DNA from: Asaia sp037151935
Lineage (GTDB): Bacteria > Pseudomonadota > Alphaproteobacteria > Acetobacterales > Acetobacteraceae
Reading direction: 5' to 3'
DNA: 64,000 nt
NCBI RefSeq assembly: GCF_051628905.1
Contig: NZ_CP157575.1
Location: forward strand, 186,001-250,000
The notes beneath the pieces were generated by a model. That model did not search any database, had not been told where the DNA came from, and was given only the letters and a program-made list of their open reading frames with translations. The translations under genes and the position numbers were made by a program. This document shows positions 18,235-26,626 of this stretch, piece by piece. The stretch's first letter is position 1; every line of letters starts with the position of its first letter.

Positions 18235-19443
18235 TCAGGCGGCGTGATCGCGATCCATCAGGAAGCCGGTCACGAGCGATTTGAGCGGTGTCAGTCTCTC
18301 GGCAATCGCCAGCCCTGCCTTGCGAAGAGCCAGTGAGGGCCTTGCATCATGGGTGTAGAGCGATGCGATCCCGTTGGTCGCGGCAAAAAGAGGCGCCGTT
18401 GCGCGTCGATGACGCTTTTCAAAACTGCGCAGCACACTTGCCGCACCAGGATCGCCCTCACCCCGAGCGATTTCCTCACACAGAATCTCCTGCCCTCTCA
18501 GCCCCAGATTAAATCCGTGGGCAGTGATCGGGTGCATACCCACTGCCGCATCACCGATCAGCGCCAGGCGCGTGGTCTCGAAGCGATGGGCGAAGACGGT
18601 TTTCAGCGGGTACGTGCATCGCGCGCTCTCAAGGCTCATGCTGCCCAGTCTGCTTTGCGTGCGACGCGTGATGTCGGCATCAAACGCCGTTTTGTCCATC
18701 GTCTTGAGTATCGCAATTTCCTCAGGGTCAAGCGTCAACACGAGAGAGCAGAGATGCCCAGGCTGATCGTCATCGGCCACTGGAAGCAGGGCGATGGTCT
18801 GGCCCTCATCGAACCACTGAAGAGCGACACCGTCATGCGGTTCCGGGTGGCGCATGCGGCAGACGAGGATCTCCTTGCCGAAATCATGCACGATCGCCCC
18901 GATGCCGCGCATCTGGCGGATACGGGAAAAGCGGCCATCTGCGGCAACGAGCAGGCTGGAGCGGATCAGCCTGCCATCATCGAGAAGCGTGGTCGCTTCA
19001 TTACGATTGCCCGAGCTGGCGACAACCCCGTTGCCCGCCAGAAGCGTGACGCCCCGTTTTTCACGAACGGTTTCATACAGGGCCGTGCGGATGAGATGGT
19101 TGGGCACGAGATAACCGAGCGCATCCGAGGCATCCTGAGGCGCCTTGAATAGCAGCGCTGCCGATTTGTTGCCTGACGCTTCCTGACCGGTTTCGATCCG
19201 TGCTGTCTTGAGAGGAGAAACGCACCCGGTTGGAATGTGGCGCCAGGCATCGTTCTGTTCCAGCCAGTCGCGAGAATGATGCGTCAGGGCAATCTCACGT
19301 CCGTCGAATGACGGAGAGGCGAGAACGGCCTCTGGCGCAGGGTCGATGACGGCCACTCGCCAGCCATTTTCTGCAAGGGAAAGGGCGCAGGCAAGACCTG
19401 CAGGTCCTGCACCCGCAATGGTAACGTCGTACTGGTCTGTCAC
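18235..19443 (-). CDS. ubiM: FAD-dependent ubiquinone-biosynthesis hydroxylase (UbiH/UbiF/UbiM type)
   Basis: A 402-residue flavin monooxygenase. The FAD dinucleotide motif is at the N-terminus (VTIAGAGPAGLACALS). The second FAD/NAD motif is in the middle (LLVAADGRFSRIR), and the C-terminal one is LIGDAAVGMHPITAHGFNLG. The MHPxTAHGFN form is the one I associate with UbiM, a hydroxylase found in alpha-, beta- and gammaproteobacteria, rather than HPIAGQG of UbiH/UbiF; this sub-family call is from memory and moderately sure. It hydroxylates the quinone ring at the membrane. The start overlaps the stop of the nitroreductase gene by 4 bases, so they form an operon. Confidence 0.8.
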   Translation of the reverse strand: MTDQYDVTIAGAGPAGLACALSLAENGWRVAVIDPAPEAVLASPSFDGREIALTHHSRDWLEQNDAWRHIPTGCVSPLKTARIETGQEASGNKSAALLFKAPQDASDALGYLVPNHLIRTALYETVREKRGVTLLAGNGVVASSGNRNEATTLLDDGRLIRSSLLVAADGRFSRIRQMRGIGAIVHDFGKEILVCRMRHPEPHDGVALQWFDEGQTIALLPVADDDQPGHLCSLVLTLDPEEIAILKTMDKTAFDADITRRTQSRLGSMSLESARCTYPLKTVFAHRFETTRLALIGDAAVGMHPITAHGFNLGLRGQEILCEEIARGEGDPGAASVLRSFEKRHRRATAPLFAATNGIASLYTHDARPSLALRKAGLAIAERLTPLKSLVTGFLMDRDHAA

Positions 19444-20048
19444 TGATCTGCCCCGAATTTGACCGGCTCGCCCTTATAGAGACCCATAAAATCCTCGATA
19501 TCGGGGCGTTTGCTGCCCTGAACCGGCTTGTCAGGGGTGCCGACGAAAAGGAAACCGGCAAGGCGCTGAGCATCGCTCAAGCCGAGCGCGTCGCGGAAAC
19601 ATGGCTGACCGGCGAAATCGCTCGATACCCAGAATCCGCCGAACCCCTCGGCATGCAGCGCATTGAGCACATTCATGGCGCCCGCGCCGACAGAGAGTTC
19701 CTGCTCCTGAATCGGAATTTTGCTTTCGGGATCGAGCGCCATGACGAGTGCGATGGTCATAGGCATTTCCGAGAAACGCTGACGGCGCTTTGCGATCTTC
19801 TTCTCGGGCACTTCCGGGTCGGCAGAAATCATGGCCTTGACGACCTGTTCGGCAAATTCGGCGCGATGCTTGCCCTTGATCACGATATAGCGCCACGGCC
19901 TTATTTTGCCGTGATCAGGCGCCCTCAGTCCCGCCGAAAGAATACGGGCGATCTGCGCCTTGTCTGGCGCAGGGGCGCTGAGATGATCGGTTGAGGCCCT
20001 GCTCAGCAGGACGTCAAGGGCGGAGGGAGATGGGTGCGCGCTGCTCAT
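19440..20048 (-). CDS. Nitroreductase family protein (YdjA-like)
   Basis: A 202-residue FMN-dependent oxidoreductase. I start it at the ATG at 20048; the open frame to 20330 crosses the hisB gene and promoter on the other strand and is not coding. The N-terminal LRAPDHGKIRPWRYIVIKG segment is the YdjA-type form of the nitroreductase FMN-binding region. GFGGFWVSSDFA and GFLFVGTP are later family features. The natural substrate is unknown. Its stop overlaps the start of the ubiquinone hydroxylase gene. Confidence 0.87.
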   Translation of the reverse strand: MSSAHPSPSALDVLLSRASTDHLSAPAPDKAQIARILSAGLRAPDHGKIRPWRYIVIKGKHRAEFAEQVVKAMISADPEVPEKKIAKRRQRFSEMPMTIALVMALDPESKIPIQEQELSVGAGAMNVLNALHAEGFGGFWVSSDFAGQPCFRDALGLSDAQRLAGFLFVGTPDKPVQGSKRPDIEDFMGLYKGEPVKFGADQ

Positions 20049-20126
20049 GGGCGATAGATGGCAAGTTCCCTTCCTCTCGCCAAGAGGCCATCGCGTAATC
20101 GCTCCGAATAGTTTATGGAAGAGAGC

Positions 20127-20723
20127 ATGACAGACGCCCGACAGTCCCGCATTCACCGCAAGACCGGTGAGACCGATATCTCCGTTTCCATCAATCTGGA
20201 TGGCAGCGGGCAAGCCGAACTCGATAGCGGGATCGGCTTTTTCGATCACATGCTGACCGCTCTGGCAAAGCATGCTGGATTCGATCTCGAAGTGCGCTGC
20301 CATGGTGACCTGCATGTCGATGGCCATCACACGGTCGAGGATATCGGTATTGCGCTAGGCAAGGCCTTTGCCCAGGCATTGGGTGACAAGCGTGGCATTA
20401 CCCGTTTCGGCCATGCTCTCGTGCCCCTCGATGAGGCACTGTGCGAAGTCGTGGTTGATATTTCCGGGCGCCCCTATCTGGCATGGAATGTCAGCTTCGT
20501 GCGTGAGCGTATCGGCGAAATGGATACGGATCTCTTCGAGGAGTTCTATCGCGCTTTCGCCATGGCGTCGTCCATCGCGCTGCATGTCACCTGCAAGGCC
20601 GGTCGTAACGCGCATCACATCGCCGAAAGTGGCTTCAAGGCCTTTGCCCGCGCATTGCGCATGGCTGTCGCGCTCGATCCGCGTGTGGCGGGAAGCGTGC
20701 CTTCGACCAAGGGGGTTCTGTGA
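20127..20723 (+). CDS. hisB: Imidazoleglycerol-phosphate dehydratase
   Basis: A 198-residue monofunctional IGP dehydratase, the sixth step of histidine synthesis. The start is set at 20127 (GGAAGAG upstream); an in-frame ATG at 20115 is less well placed. Metal-binding motifs are present: FDHMLTALAKHAG, DGHHTVEDIGIALG and GRNAHHIAESGFKAFARALR. It is the first gene of a six-gene his operon with overlapping ends; the next gene starts at a GTG in its stop (GTGA). Confidence 0.97.
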   Translation: MTDARQSRIHRKTGETDISVSINLDGSGQAELDSGIGFFDHMLTALAKHAGFDLEVRCHGDLHVDGHHTVEDIGIALGKAFAQALGDKRGITRFGHALVPLDEALCEVVVDISGRPYLAWNVSFVRERIGEMDTDLFEEFYRAFAMASSIALHVTCKAGRNAHHIAESGFKAFARALRMAVALDPRVAGSVPSTKGVL

Positions 20724-21067
20724 ATTATTATCAGGCATACCGCACGCCGAATGATGTTGTCCCGGCTATGGTGCGTCAGGGATTTTACTGGCGCCTCATG
20801 ATATTGGGGCCGATAGGTCTGCTGCTCACGCGGTGCTGGATCTCCTTTGCGCTGTCTGCCTGCCTCAATTTGATACTCGTTCACTTCGCCGGCCCCTATG
20901 GCTGGCTTGCGGCCTGGGGCGTCAATCTCGCTCTGGCTCTTTTCGGTGCGGAAGTGATTGGCTGGGAAAAAAGGCTGAAGGGCAGCGTCTCCGAAGGGCT
21001 TTGGCTCGGTCGTTCTGAAGCCGATGCTCAGCTGCGCTTCTCGGACAGGATGCAGGTCTCGTCATGA
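20720..21067 (+). CDS. DUF2628 membrane protein in the his operon
   Basis: A 115-residue protein with two or three membrane helices (FYWRLMILGPIGLLL, SFALSACLNLILVHF, LAAWGVNLALALFGAE). It belongs, by its layout and the conserved tail GWEKRLKGSVSEGLWLGRSEADA (given in pieces: GWEKR, GLWLGRSEADA), to the DUF2628 family. Such genes also sit between hisB and hisH in other alphaproteobacteria. It starts with GTG overlapping the hisB stop and ends overlapping the hisH start (ATGA). The role in or near histidine synthesis is unknown. Confidence 0.85.
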   Translation: MNYYQAYRTPNDVVPAMVRQGFYWRLMILGPIGLLLTRCWISFALSACLNLILVHFAGPYGWLAAWGVNLALALFGAEVIGWEKRLKGSVSEGLWLGRSEADAQLRFSDRMQVSS

Positions 21068-21705
21068 GAAAAATCGTCGTTATCGATTATGACGGTGGCA
21101 ATCTTGCCTCCGCAGCGCAGACAGCGCGCCACGTCGTCGCCGAGAAAGGGCTCGCTGCGGAAGTCGTCATCAGTGGAGACCCTGAGGCGGTACTGGGTGC
21201 AGATCACATCATTCTTCCCGGTCAGGGCGCGTTTGCGCATTGCGCGTCTGGCCTTGACGGCGGTTTGCGCGAGGCGCTTGTCGAGGCGACGGACCGTGGT
21301 ACGCCTTTTCTGGGTATCTGCGTCGGTATGCAGCTCATGGCCGAATGGGGGCTTGAACACGGGCGCACGCCGGGGCTGGGCTGGATAAAAGGCGAGATCT
21401 CAAGAATGGATTTCGCGCTGGAAGCTGGCCTGCGCTTGCCGCATATGGGATGGAACGTGCTCGAATTCGAGCCGGGAGCCCATCACCTGACGGCAGGGCT
21501 CGAAAAGGGTGACCACGGCTATTTCGTTCATTCCTACGCGCTGACGGGTTGGGACGAGTCCGATATCGTAGCGACTGCGGGATATGGTGGCGCCGTGCCC
21601 GCTATCGTGGCGCGCGGTAACCGCTGTGGCACGCAGTTTCACGTCGAGAAAAGCCAGAAAACCGGGTTGACGATCATGGCTAATTTTCTGAGCTGGACGC
21701 CGTGA
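21064..21705 (+). CDS. hisH: Imidazole glycerol phosphate synthase, glutaminase subunit
   Basis: A 213-residue class-I glutamine amidotransferase. The nucleophile Cys is in FLGICVGMQLM, and the His-Glu pair is in CGTQFHVEKSQ. It supplies ammonia to HisF, encoded two genes on. Both ends overlap neighbours by 4 bases, so translation is coupled throughout. Confidence 0.97.
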   Translation: MRKIVVIDYDGGNLASAAQTARHVVAEKGLAAEVVISGDPEAVLGADHIILPGQGAFAHCASGLDGGLREALVEATDRGTPFLGICVGMQLMAEWGLEHGRTPGLGWIKGEISRMDFALEAGLRLPHMGWNVLEFEPGAHHLTAGLEKGDHGYFVHSYALTGWDESDIVATAGYGGAVPAIVARGNRCGTQFHVEKSQKTGLTIMANFLSWTP

Positions 21706-23036
21706 CACGCATCGCGGAGCGTCTCTCGCGCATCGATGATACCGATATGGCGGCGCTGTGCGAAATCACGACAGCGGCCATTATCGACGGAGGCGGTCTC
21801 GGTTGGCTGACGCCGCCCGGACGGGCCGTGCTTGAACGACATTTCAACGGGCTCTTGCTCGTGCCGGAAACCAGGTTCTTCGTCGTTCGCGACGAGAGTG
21901 GACAAATTCAGGGCTGTGCCCAGCTTTTGCGGCCTTCGCGCAATAACGAGGCCCAGGCTCAGACGGCGCAGATCCGGGGGTATTTCGTCGCGCCCTATAT
22001 GCGCGGGCGCGGCCTTGGCTTCGTTCTGGCCGATGCCGTGATTGCAGCGGCACGCGCCATGGGCTGTCGCGTTTTGAACTGTGAAGTGCCGGAAACACAA
22101 TCTTCGGCCCTGGCCATGTTCCGCTCGCTGGGTTTCGAGCATTGGGGCACACATCCCTATTACGCGCGTGGTCATGAAGGCACGATCAAGGGTCTATTCA
22201 TGACCAAGATCCTTGATCAGGTTGGCGCAGCGGCGCGACACAAGAAAAACACTGAAAAGGAGAGCAGCGTGGCGACCACCGACGCAAAGCAGAACCGTCA
22301 CCTGACCCTGTATCCCGCGATCGACCTCAAGGATGGCGCCTGCGTCCGCCTGCGTCGCGGTGAGATGGATGACGCGACAGTTTACTCGGACAATCCGGCC
22401 GCGCAGGCGCTCGAATTCGCTCGAGCTGGCTGTTCGCGCCTTCATGTGGTCGATCTCAACGGCGCCTTTGCCGGGCGCTCGGCAAATGGCGCGGCGGTCG
22501 AGGCCATTATCGCGGCGACCGATCTGCCGGTTCAGCTGGGCGGCGGCATCCGAGATATGGCCGGCATTGCGCGCTGGCTCGAAGCCGGGCTCGATCGCGT
22601 CATTCTCGGTTCCGTAGCCGTCAAGAACCCGGAGCTGGTGCGTGAGGCTTGCAGGGCCTTTCCCGGGCGCATCGTGGCGGGTATCGACGCGAGGCAGGGG
22701 CGTGTTGCGACAGAAGGCTGGGCGGAAGTTTCGGAGCTTAATGCGCGCGACCTGGCGCTGCGTATGCAGGATGTTGGCGTCGCTGCTGTGATTTTTACCG
22801 AGATTACACGCGATGGTATGCTCGAAGGGCTGGATCTCGATCAGACAGCCGATCTGGCGCGCAGGCTTTCCATTCCCGTTATCGCAAGCGGCGGTGTCGG
22901 TTCGGCGCAGCATCTGCGCGATTTCCGTCAGGTCGCACAGGATGTGCCGGGGCTTGAGGGGGTTATCGTTGGTCGTGCGCTTTATGACGGTCGTGTATCT
23001 CTGGCCGAAGCGCTTAGCATTCTTGAGGGGGCCTGA
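21702..23036 (+). CDS. hisA: GNAT acetyltransferase joined in frame to HisA isomerase
   Basis: One open frame of 444 codons. Residues 1 to about 170 are a GNAT N-acetyltransferase: the acetyl-CoA loop region is GYFVAPYMRGRGLGFVLAD, followed by ALAMFRSLGFEHWGTHPYY. A polar linker (about 175-198) leads into a complete HisA (about 200-444): LYPAIDLKDGACVRLRRGE, GGGIRDM, IVAGIDARQGRVATEGW, ASGGVGS. HisA isomerises ProFAR to PRFAR, the substrate of HisF. No stop separates the two parts. A GTG at 22269 preceded by AAGGAG is in frame, so free HisA may also be made. The GNAT substrate is unknown. Confidence 0.88.
   Translation: MTRIAERLSRIDDTDMAALCEITTAAIIDGGGLGWLTPPGRAVLERHFNGLLLVPETRFFVVRDESGQIQGCAQLLRPSRNNEAQAQTAQIRGYFVAPYMRGRGLGFVLADAVIAAARAMGCRVLNCEVPETQSSALAMFRSLGFEHWGTHPYYARGHEGTIKGLFMTKILDQVGAAARHKKNTEKESSVATTDAKQNRHLTLYPAIDLKDGACVRLRRGEMDDATVYSDNPAAQALEFARAGCSRLHVVDLNGAFAGRSANGAAVEAIIAATDLPVQLGGGIRDMAGIARWLEAGLDRVILGSVAVKNPELVREACRAFPGRIVAGIDARQGRVATEGWAEVSELNARDLALRMQDVGVAAVIFTEITRDGMLEGLDLDQTADLARRLSIPVIASGGVGSAQHLRDFRQVAQDVPGLEGVIVGRALYDGRVSLAEALSILEGA
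22257..22271 (+). promoter_or_regulatory. Internal ribosome site and GTG for separate HisA
   Basis: AAGGAG (22257-22262), a 6-base spacer, then GTG (22269-22271) in frame with HisA. This would give a HisA of about 255 residues, the normal family length. It is a stronger site than that before the GNAT start, so separate HisA synthesis is likely. Confidence 0.65.
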
Positions 23037-23797
23037 TGCTCAAACTGAGAGTCATCCCCTGTCTGGACGTCAAGGACGGGCGCGTCGTCAAAGGGGTGAA
23101 TTTCGTTTCGCTGCGTGACGCGGGCGATCCTGTCGAGCAGGCCATCGTGTACGACGCGGCTGGCGCGGACGAACTGACCTTTCTTGACATTACCGCGAGT
23201 GTTGAAAATCGCGACACCATCTATGACGTCGTGCGCCGTACGGCGGAACGGGTCTTCCTCCCGCTAACTGTGGGCGGTGGCGTTCGCGCGCCGGAAGATA
23301 TGCGGCGCCTCCTGCTTGCTGGTGCTGACAAATGTGCGGTCAACTCTGCGGCAGTCGTCAATCCCGATCTGATCAACGAGTCAGCCAATCGTTTCGGTAG
23401 TCAATGTGTGGTGGTGGCCATCGACGCACGCTCAGACGGCAAGGGAGGCTGGGAAGTCTATACCAAGGGCGGCAGACAGCCGACCGGCATTGATGCGGTC
23501 GCTTGGGCGAAGGAAGCGCAGGCGCGTGGTGCTGGCGAAATTCTTCTGACCAGTATGGATCGCGATGGCACGGGCAAGGGTTTCGATCTTGATCTTCTGC
23601 GACGCGTCTGCGGCGAGATTACCATTCCCGTTGTTGCCTCGGGCGGTGTCGGCGCGCTCGAGCATTTTGTCGAGGGAGCAAAAGCGGGAGCCAGTGGGCT
23701 TCTGGCCGCCAGCGTCTTCCATTTCGGCACATTTGGTATAGCGGGCGTCAAGGCGGCGCTCGAGGATGCAGGCCTGCCGGTGCGGGCGGGCAACTGA
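23036..23797 (+). CDS. hisF: Imidazole glycerol phosphate synthase, cyclase subunit
   Basis: A 253-residue TIM barrel, the normal length. The catalytic aspartates are in PCLDVKDGRVVKGVNF and in VVVAIDARSDGKGGWEVY. It forms a complex with HisH and closes the imidazole ring, releasing AICAR to purine synthesis. Its ATG overlaps the HisA stop (TGATG). Confidence 0.98.
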   Translation: MLKLRVIPCLDVKDGRVVKGVNFVSLRDAGDPVEQAIVYDAAGADELTFLDITASVENRDTIYDVVRRTAERVFLPLTVGGGVRAPEDMRRLLLAGADKCAVNSAAVVNPDLINESANRFGSQCVVVAIDARSDGKGGWEVYTKGGRQPTGIDAVAWAKEAQARGAGEILLTSMDRDGTGKGFDLDLLRRVCGEITIPVVASGGVGALEHFVEGAKAGASGLLAASVFHFGTFGIAGVKAALEDAGLPVRAGN

Positions 23798-23839
23798 CGA
23801 CACAAGCTTATTATTCGGAATTAGAGGCGGATTACGATC

Positions 23840-24340
23840 ATGGCGCTGGCAACGAAACGCACGACACGCAAGACTGAGGGAGGCGCGGGCAAGAAAGGCG
23901 GCGCCAAGCGGTCGGAGACCAAGGCTGCCGCAGCGAAGAAATCGCCTGCAAAAAAGTCTCCGGGCAAGAAAGGCGCGGTCAAGCTTGAGGCTATCGAAAG
24001 CCATACGGTGGACGCCCAGGTGCTTGATCGCCTTTTTGAGACAGTGGAATCACGCCGTGGCACCAACCCTGCCTTGAGCCACTCTGCCCGTCTTCTCTCC
24101 CGCGGCCGGAAGAAGATTGCCCAGAAATTTGGTGAAGAAGCTGTCGAGTGCCTGATTGAGGCTGTCGCTGGCAAGCAGTCCGAACTGGTCAGCGAGAGCG
24201 CCGACGTGCTGTATCATCTGATTGTCATGTGGGTCGATGCGGGTGTGACCCCTCAGGAAGTCTGGCAGGAGCTGCGCCGCCGCGAGGCAATGAGTGGGGT
24301 GGAAGAAAAAGCCTCACGTCCGGCAGAAGAGGGGGCCTGA
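23840..24340 (+). CDS. hisE: Phosphoribosyl-ATP pyrophosphatase with Lys/Ala-rich N-terminal tail
   Basis: A 166-residue protein. Residues about 55-150 are HisE, which hydrolyses phosphoribosyl-ATP to phosphoribosyl-AMP; the all-alpha pyrophosphatase motif is KIAQKFGEEAVECLIEA, then ESADVLYHLIVMW. Residues 1-48 are an unusual basic tail of Lys, Ala, Ser and Gly with repeats such as AAKKSPAKKSPGKKG, like histone H1-type tails. That tail is not needed for the reaction in other bacteria. It might bind nucleic acid or be flexible; this is inference from composition only. The gene is 42 bases after hisF and 3 before the HIT gene. Confidence 0.92.
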   Translation: MALATKRTTRKTEGGAGKKGGAKRSETKAAAAKKSPAKKSPGKKGAVKLEAIESHTVDAQVLDRLFETVESRRGTNPALSHSARLLSRGRKKIAQKFGEEAVECLIEAVAGKQSELVSESADVLYHLIVMWVDAGVTPQEVWQELRRREAMSGVEEKASRPAEEGA

Positions 24341-24343
24341 GCG

Positions 24344-24733
24344 ATGACCGTTGACCTGCATCTACCCTACGACACGAGCAATATTTTCGCCAAGATCTTG
24401 CGCCGCGAGATTCCTGTTCAGATCGTTTACGAAGACGATTATGCCCTCGCCTTCCCTGATATAGCGCCTCAGGCCCCGATCCATGTACTGATCATCCCTA
24501 AGGGCGCCTATGTGTCCTCAGCCGATTTCGGGGCGTCCGCGAGTGACGCAGAAATTGCGGGTCTGGCAAGGGCGGTGACCAAGGTCGCTGAAAGTCTCGG
24601 CCTATCGCATTCGGGTTATCGCCTCATCACGAACACGGGCCCCGATGCCGGCCAGGAAGTGCCCCATTATCATGTGCACCTCCTGGCCGGTGCGAAGCTC
24701 AGTGGAAAACTAATTAAAAAAACTTCCGAATAA
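24344..24733 (+). CDS. HIT-family nucleotide hydrolase (HinT-like)
   Basis: A 129-residue histidine-triad protein. The motif is VPHYHVHLLAG, with HxHxH and the adjacent residues of the active site. The N-terminal FAKILRREIPVQIVYEDD and FPDIAPQAPIHVLIIPK stretches are typical of HinT, which hydrolyses adenosine phosphoramidates. It closes the his operon by position; a link to histidine synthesis is not implied by the family. Confidence 0.94.
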   Translation: MTVDLHLPYDTSNIFAKILRREIPVQIVYEDDYALAFPDIAPQAPIHVLIIPKGAYVSSADFGASASDAEIAGLARAVTKVAESLGLSHSGYRLITNTGPDAGQEVPHYHVHLLAGAKLSGKLIKKTSE

Positions 24734-24778
24734 GCTCTTGCCGGGTGCTTATGAATATCATAGAACGCACCTCGCCTC

Positions 24779-24854
24779 GTCCCATTCGTCTAGAGGCCTA
24801 GGACACCGCCCTCTCACGGCGGCAACAGGGGTTCGAATCCCCTATGGGACGCCA
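24779..24854 (+). tRNA. tRNA-Glu (anticodon CTC)
   Basis: 76 bases with a perfect 7-bp acceptor stem (GTCCCAT with ATGGGAC), discriminator G and an encoded CCA. The anticodon stem CCGCC/GGCGG holds the loop CTCTCAC, giving anticodon CTC for Glu (GAG). The T-arm GGGGTTCGAATCCCC is intact. The integrase gene begins about 100 bases downstream, so the 3' end is the likely attachment site of the island. Confidence 0.96.
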
Positions 24855-24956
24855 TTTGATTTTTCGCAGTTTTCTGCGGGATCCAATGGGTAAAGAGCAA
24901 AATCCTGATTTACCAGAGTGTTGATTTTGAGCCATTCCTGAGCCAATCAGGAAAAT

Positions 24957-26111
24957 ATGGCTCTTTGGTATCAGGGGCTTCGCATGAGCGAATCAGAAAG
25001 ATCAGGCATCGATCCGGCCACAGGTAAACCACTGCCCAAGGGCGTATGGTACCGAGGCGCGGGTCAGTATCAGGCCCGCAAGATGGTCGATGGCAAACGC
25101 CTGAGAAAGACCTTCGCATCCTCAGCTCTGGCTCGTCGCTGGCTCACTGAAAAGCGCGCCGAGGTCGATCTCCGCCAGTTCAAGGACACGTCGTCCCTCG
25201 ACAAGACACCTCTCAGAAGACTGGTGGAACGCTATCGCGACGAATGCATGGCCCATCGTCAGGCGGACCGCACTGGCCACATCCCTGCCCTGCTCGATGA
25301 CCCTGTCGTCAATGTCATGGTGAGTAAATGGCAGCCCGCTGACGTTCGGGCCTTTCGTGATCGTATGCTTGCGGATGGCTATGCGCCAGCGACCGTGGTC
25401 AAGCGGCTCAATCTCCTCGCCAGCATCGTCCAGCACGCGATCAGTGAGTGGGATATCCATACGGTCAATCATGCCTCCGGCAGGGTTGTTAAACGGCCGC
25501 AAGGCGCTGACAGGAAGCGTAACAGGCGATTGGCCATGCTAGACAATGACAACAATCACCAGAGTGAGTATGACCGCCTAGTAGACGTTGTTTCGGCCTC
25601 TAAGCATGCTGACGATGTATGGCTTGTCAAATGGTCGATCGAACAAGCCTGTCGTTTATCTGAGTCCGTTTCTCTCTGCTGGAAAGACATCGATTTCCGT
25701 AGCCGCACGCTGTCGCTTACCCGAGTGAAGAGCGAGCGACACCGGGTGGAACTCGGCCCCGAGAAGCGTCCTCTTACGCCTGGTGCACGGCGCCTTCTCG
25801 TTGAGAAACTCAAGCAGATGCCTTACAGGCCTGAGCCACACGAGAAGATCTTCGATATCGGCAATGAGAAGGCGTTCTCCGTCCGCTTTGGCCGGATGAC
25901 CAGGCGGGCAGGCCTGACCAACCTCACCTTTCATGATCTTCGCCATGAGGCGACATCGCGTCTCGCGCGCTATCTCGCGAACCCGCTTGATCTGATGCGG
26001 GTCACCGGACATCGCGATCTGAAATCGCTCGACCGTTACTACCAGCCCATAATGCAGGAACTTGCAGATAAGATTGAGGCTAATGAGCGGACATTTGTCG
26101 AACAGGCATGA
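24957..26111 (+). CDS. Tyrosine-recombinase integrase of the tRNA-Glu island
   Basis: A 384-residue phage-type integrase. The N-terminal arm-binding/core-binding part is about residues 30-180; the catalytic domain is 200-370. Catalytic residues can be placed: Arg233 (ACRLSES), Lys258 (TRVKSE), His326-Arg329 (HDLRHEA), His352 (TGHRD), Tyr361 (LDRYY). The set is complete, so it should be active. AGGA lies just before the ATG. The gene follows tRNA-Glu in the orientation usual for elements that integrate in a tRNA 3' end. The first copy of the palindromic repeat lies 13 bases after its stop. Confidence 0.94.
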   Translation: MALWYQGLRMSESERSGIDPATGKPLPKGVWYRGAGQYQARKMVDGKRLRKTFASSALARRWLTEKRAEVDLRQFKDTSSLDKTPLRRLVERYRDECMAHRQADRTGHIPALLDDPVVNVMVSKWQPADVRAFRDRMLADGYAPATVVKRLNLLASIVQHAISEWDIHTVNHASGRVVKRPQGADRKRNRRLAMLDNDNNHQSEYDRLVDVVSASKHADDVWLVKWSIEQACRLSESVSLCWKDIDFRSRTLSLTRVKSERHRVELGPEKRPLTPGARRLLVEKLKQMPYRPEPHEKIFDIGNEKAFSVRFGRMTRRAGLTNLTFHDLRHEATSRLARYLANPLDLMRVTGHRDLKSLDRYYQPIMQELADKIEANERTFVEQA

Positions 26112-26123
26112 CCTCCTCCTCCA

Positions 26124-26282
26124 TACCTACTTCCGATAATTTTGATTATCGGAAGTAGGTATGATGGGCGGAAAACGGCAGCGGATGGCCGGAAAGCCTG
26201 CCTCTGAGGCACGCTTTCGATGCGGCGCAGATCATCTCCCTGCCTATACGGCCGCGCTCAATGAAGGATGTCAGCTCTCGCC
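26124..26282 (+). repeat. Island palindrome, copy A, with 3' extension (R1)
   Basis: The best-preserved copy: 17-bp arms (26124-26140 and 26145-26161) around TTTG. The core is CTACTTCCG (26127-26135), 14 bases, CGGAAGTAG (26150-26158). The 120 bases after it (R1) recur nearly unchanged at copies F and G and, more diverged, at B; they include CTCCCTGCCTATACGGCCGC and end in GGATGTCAGCT. It is directly after the integrase gene. Short reading frames in it are not real genes. Confidence 0.9.
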
Positions 26283-26626
26283 TCATGTCAGGCGTCGAAG
26301 TGGTGACGGTGGCTGCCCGAAAGCCGACATTGTCAGGCGAGCCACCATAGACCGCGATTGGGACAAACCTGTTATTCCGGCCCTGTTCGCCAAATGTCGG
26401 CTTCCCGACACGAACAGACATTTGCGTGCTCAGCCACATCGGCTCATTGCACGAGCGAGGCTGGGCCGTGAACGGTCTGGCGACTCTTTGGCGGAAGGAT
26501 GGCGAAAGCGGCCGTTGCCCGCGCTGGAAGCAATTACCTGACCTTCTGCCAGCGAGCCGCGATACCCCGACATGACTCAGCTAAAGGGCGCGTAATCGGC
26601 GTTGCGTCCGGAGAGATCTGCCCACC
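26283..26626. other. Non-coding stretch after copy A
   Basis: I see no gene here. The sequence is moderately GC-rich and contains short repeats of AATGTCGGC/GCCGACATT type. It ends at the convergent nuclease-like gene. Confidence 0.5.

Noticed and set aside
20049..20330. N-terminal extension of the nitroreductase frame
   Set aside because: It overlaps hisB and its promoter on the opposite strand; the family start is at 20048.
24865..24878. Hairpin CGCAG/CTGCG after tRNA-Glu as its terminator
   Set aside because: Only 5 bp and the T-run is on the wrong side; it may lie in island DNA rather than the native downstream sequence.
26124..26161. Reading the palindrome as a rho-independent terminator of the integrase gene
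   Set aside because: There is no T-run after the stem, and the same element recurs away from gene ends with flanks conserved on both sides.
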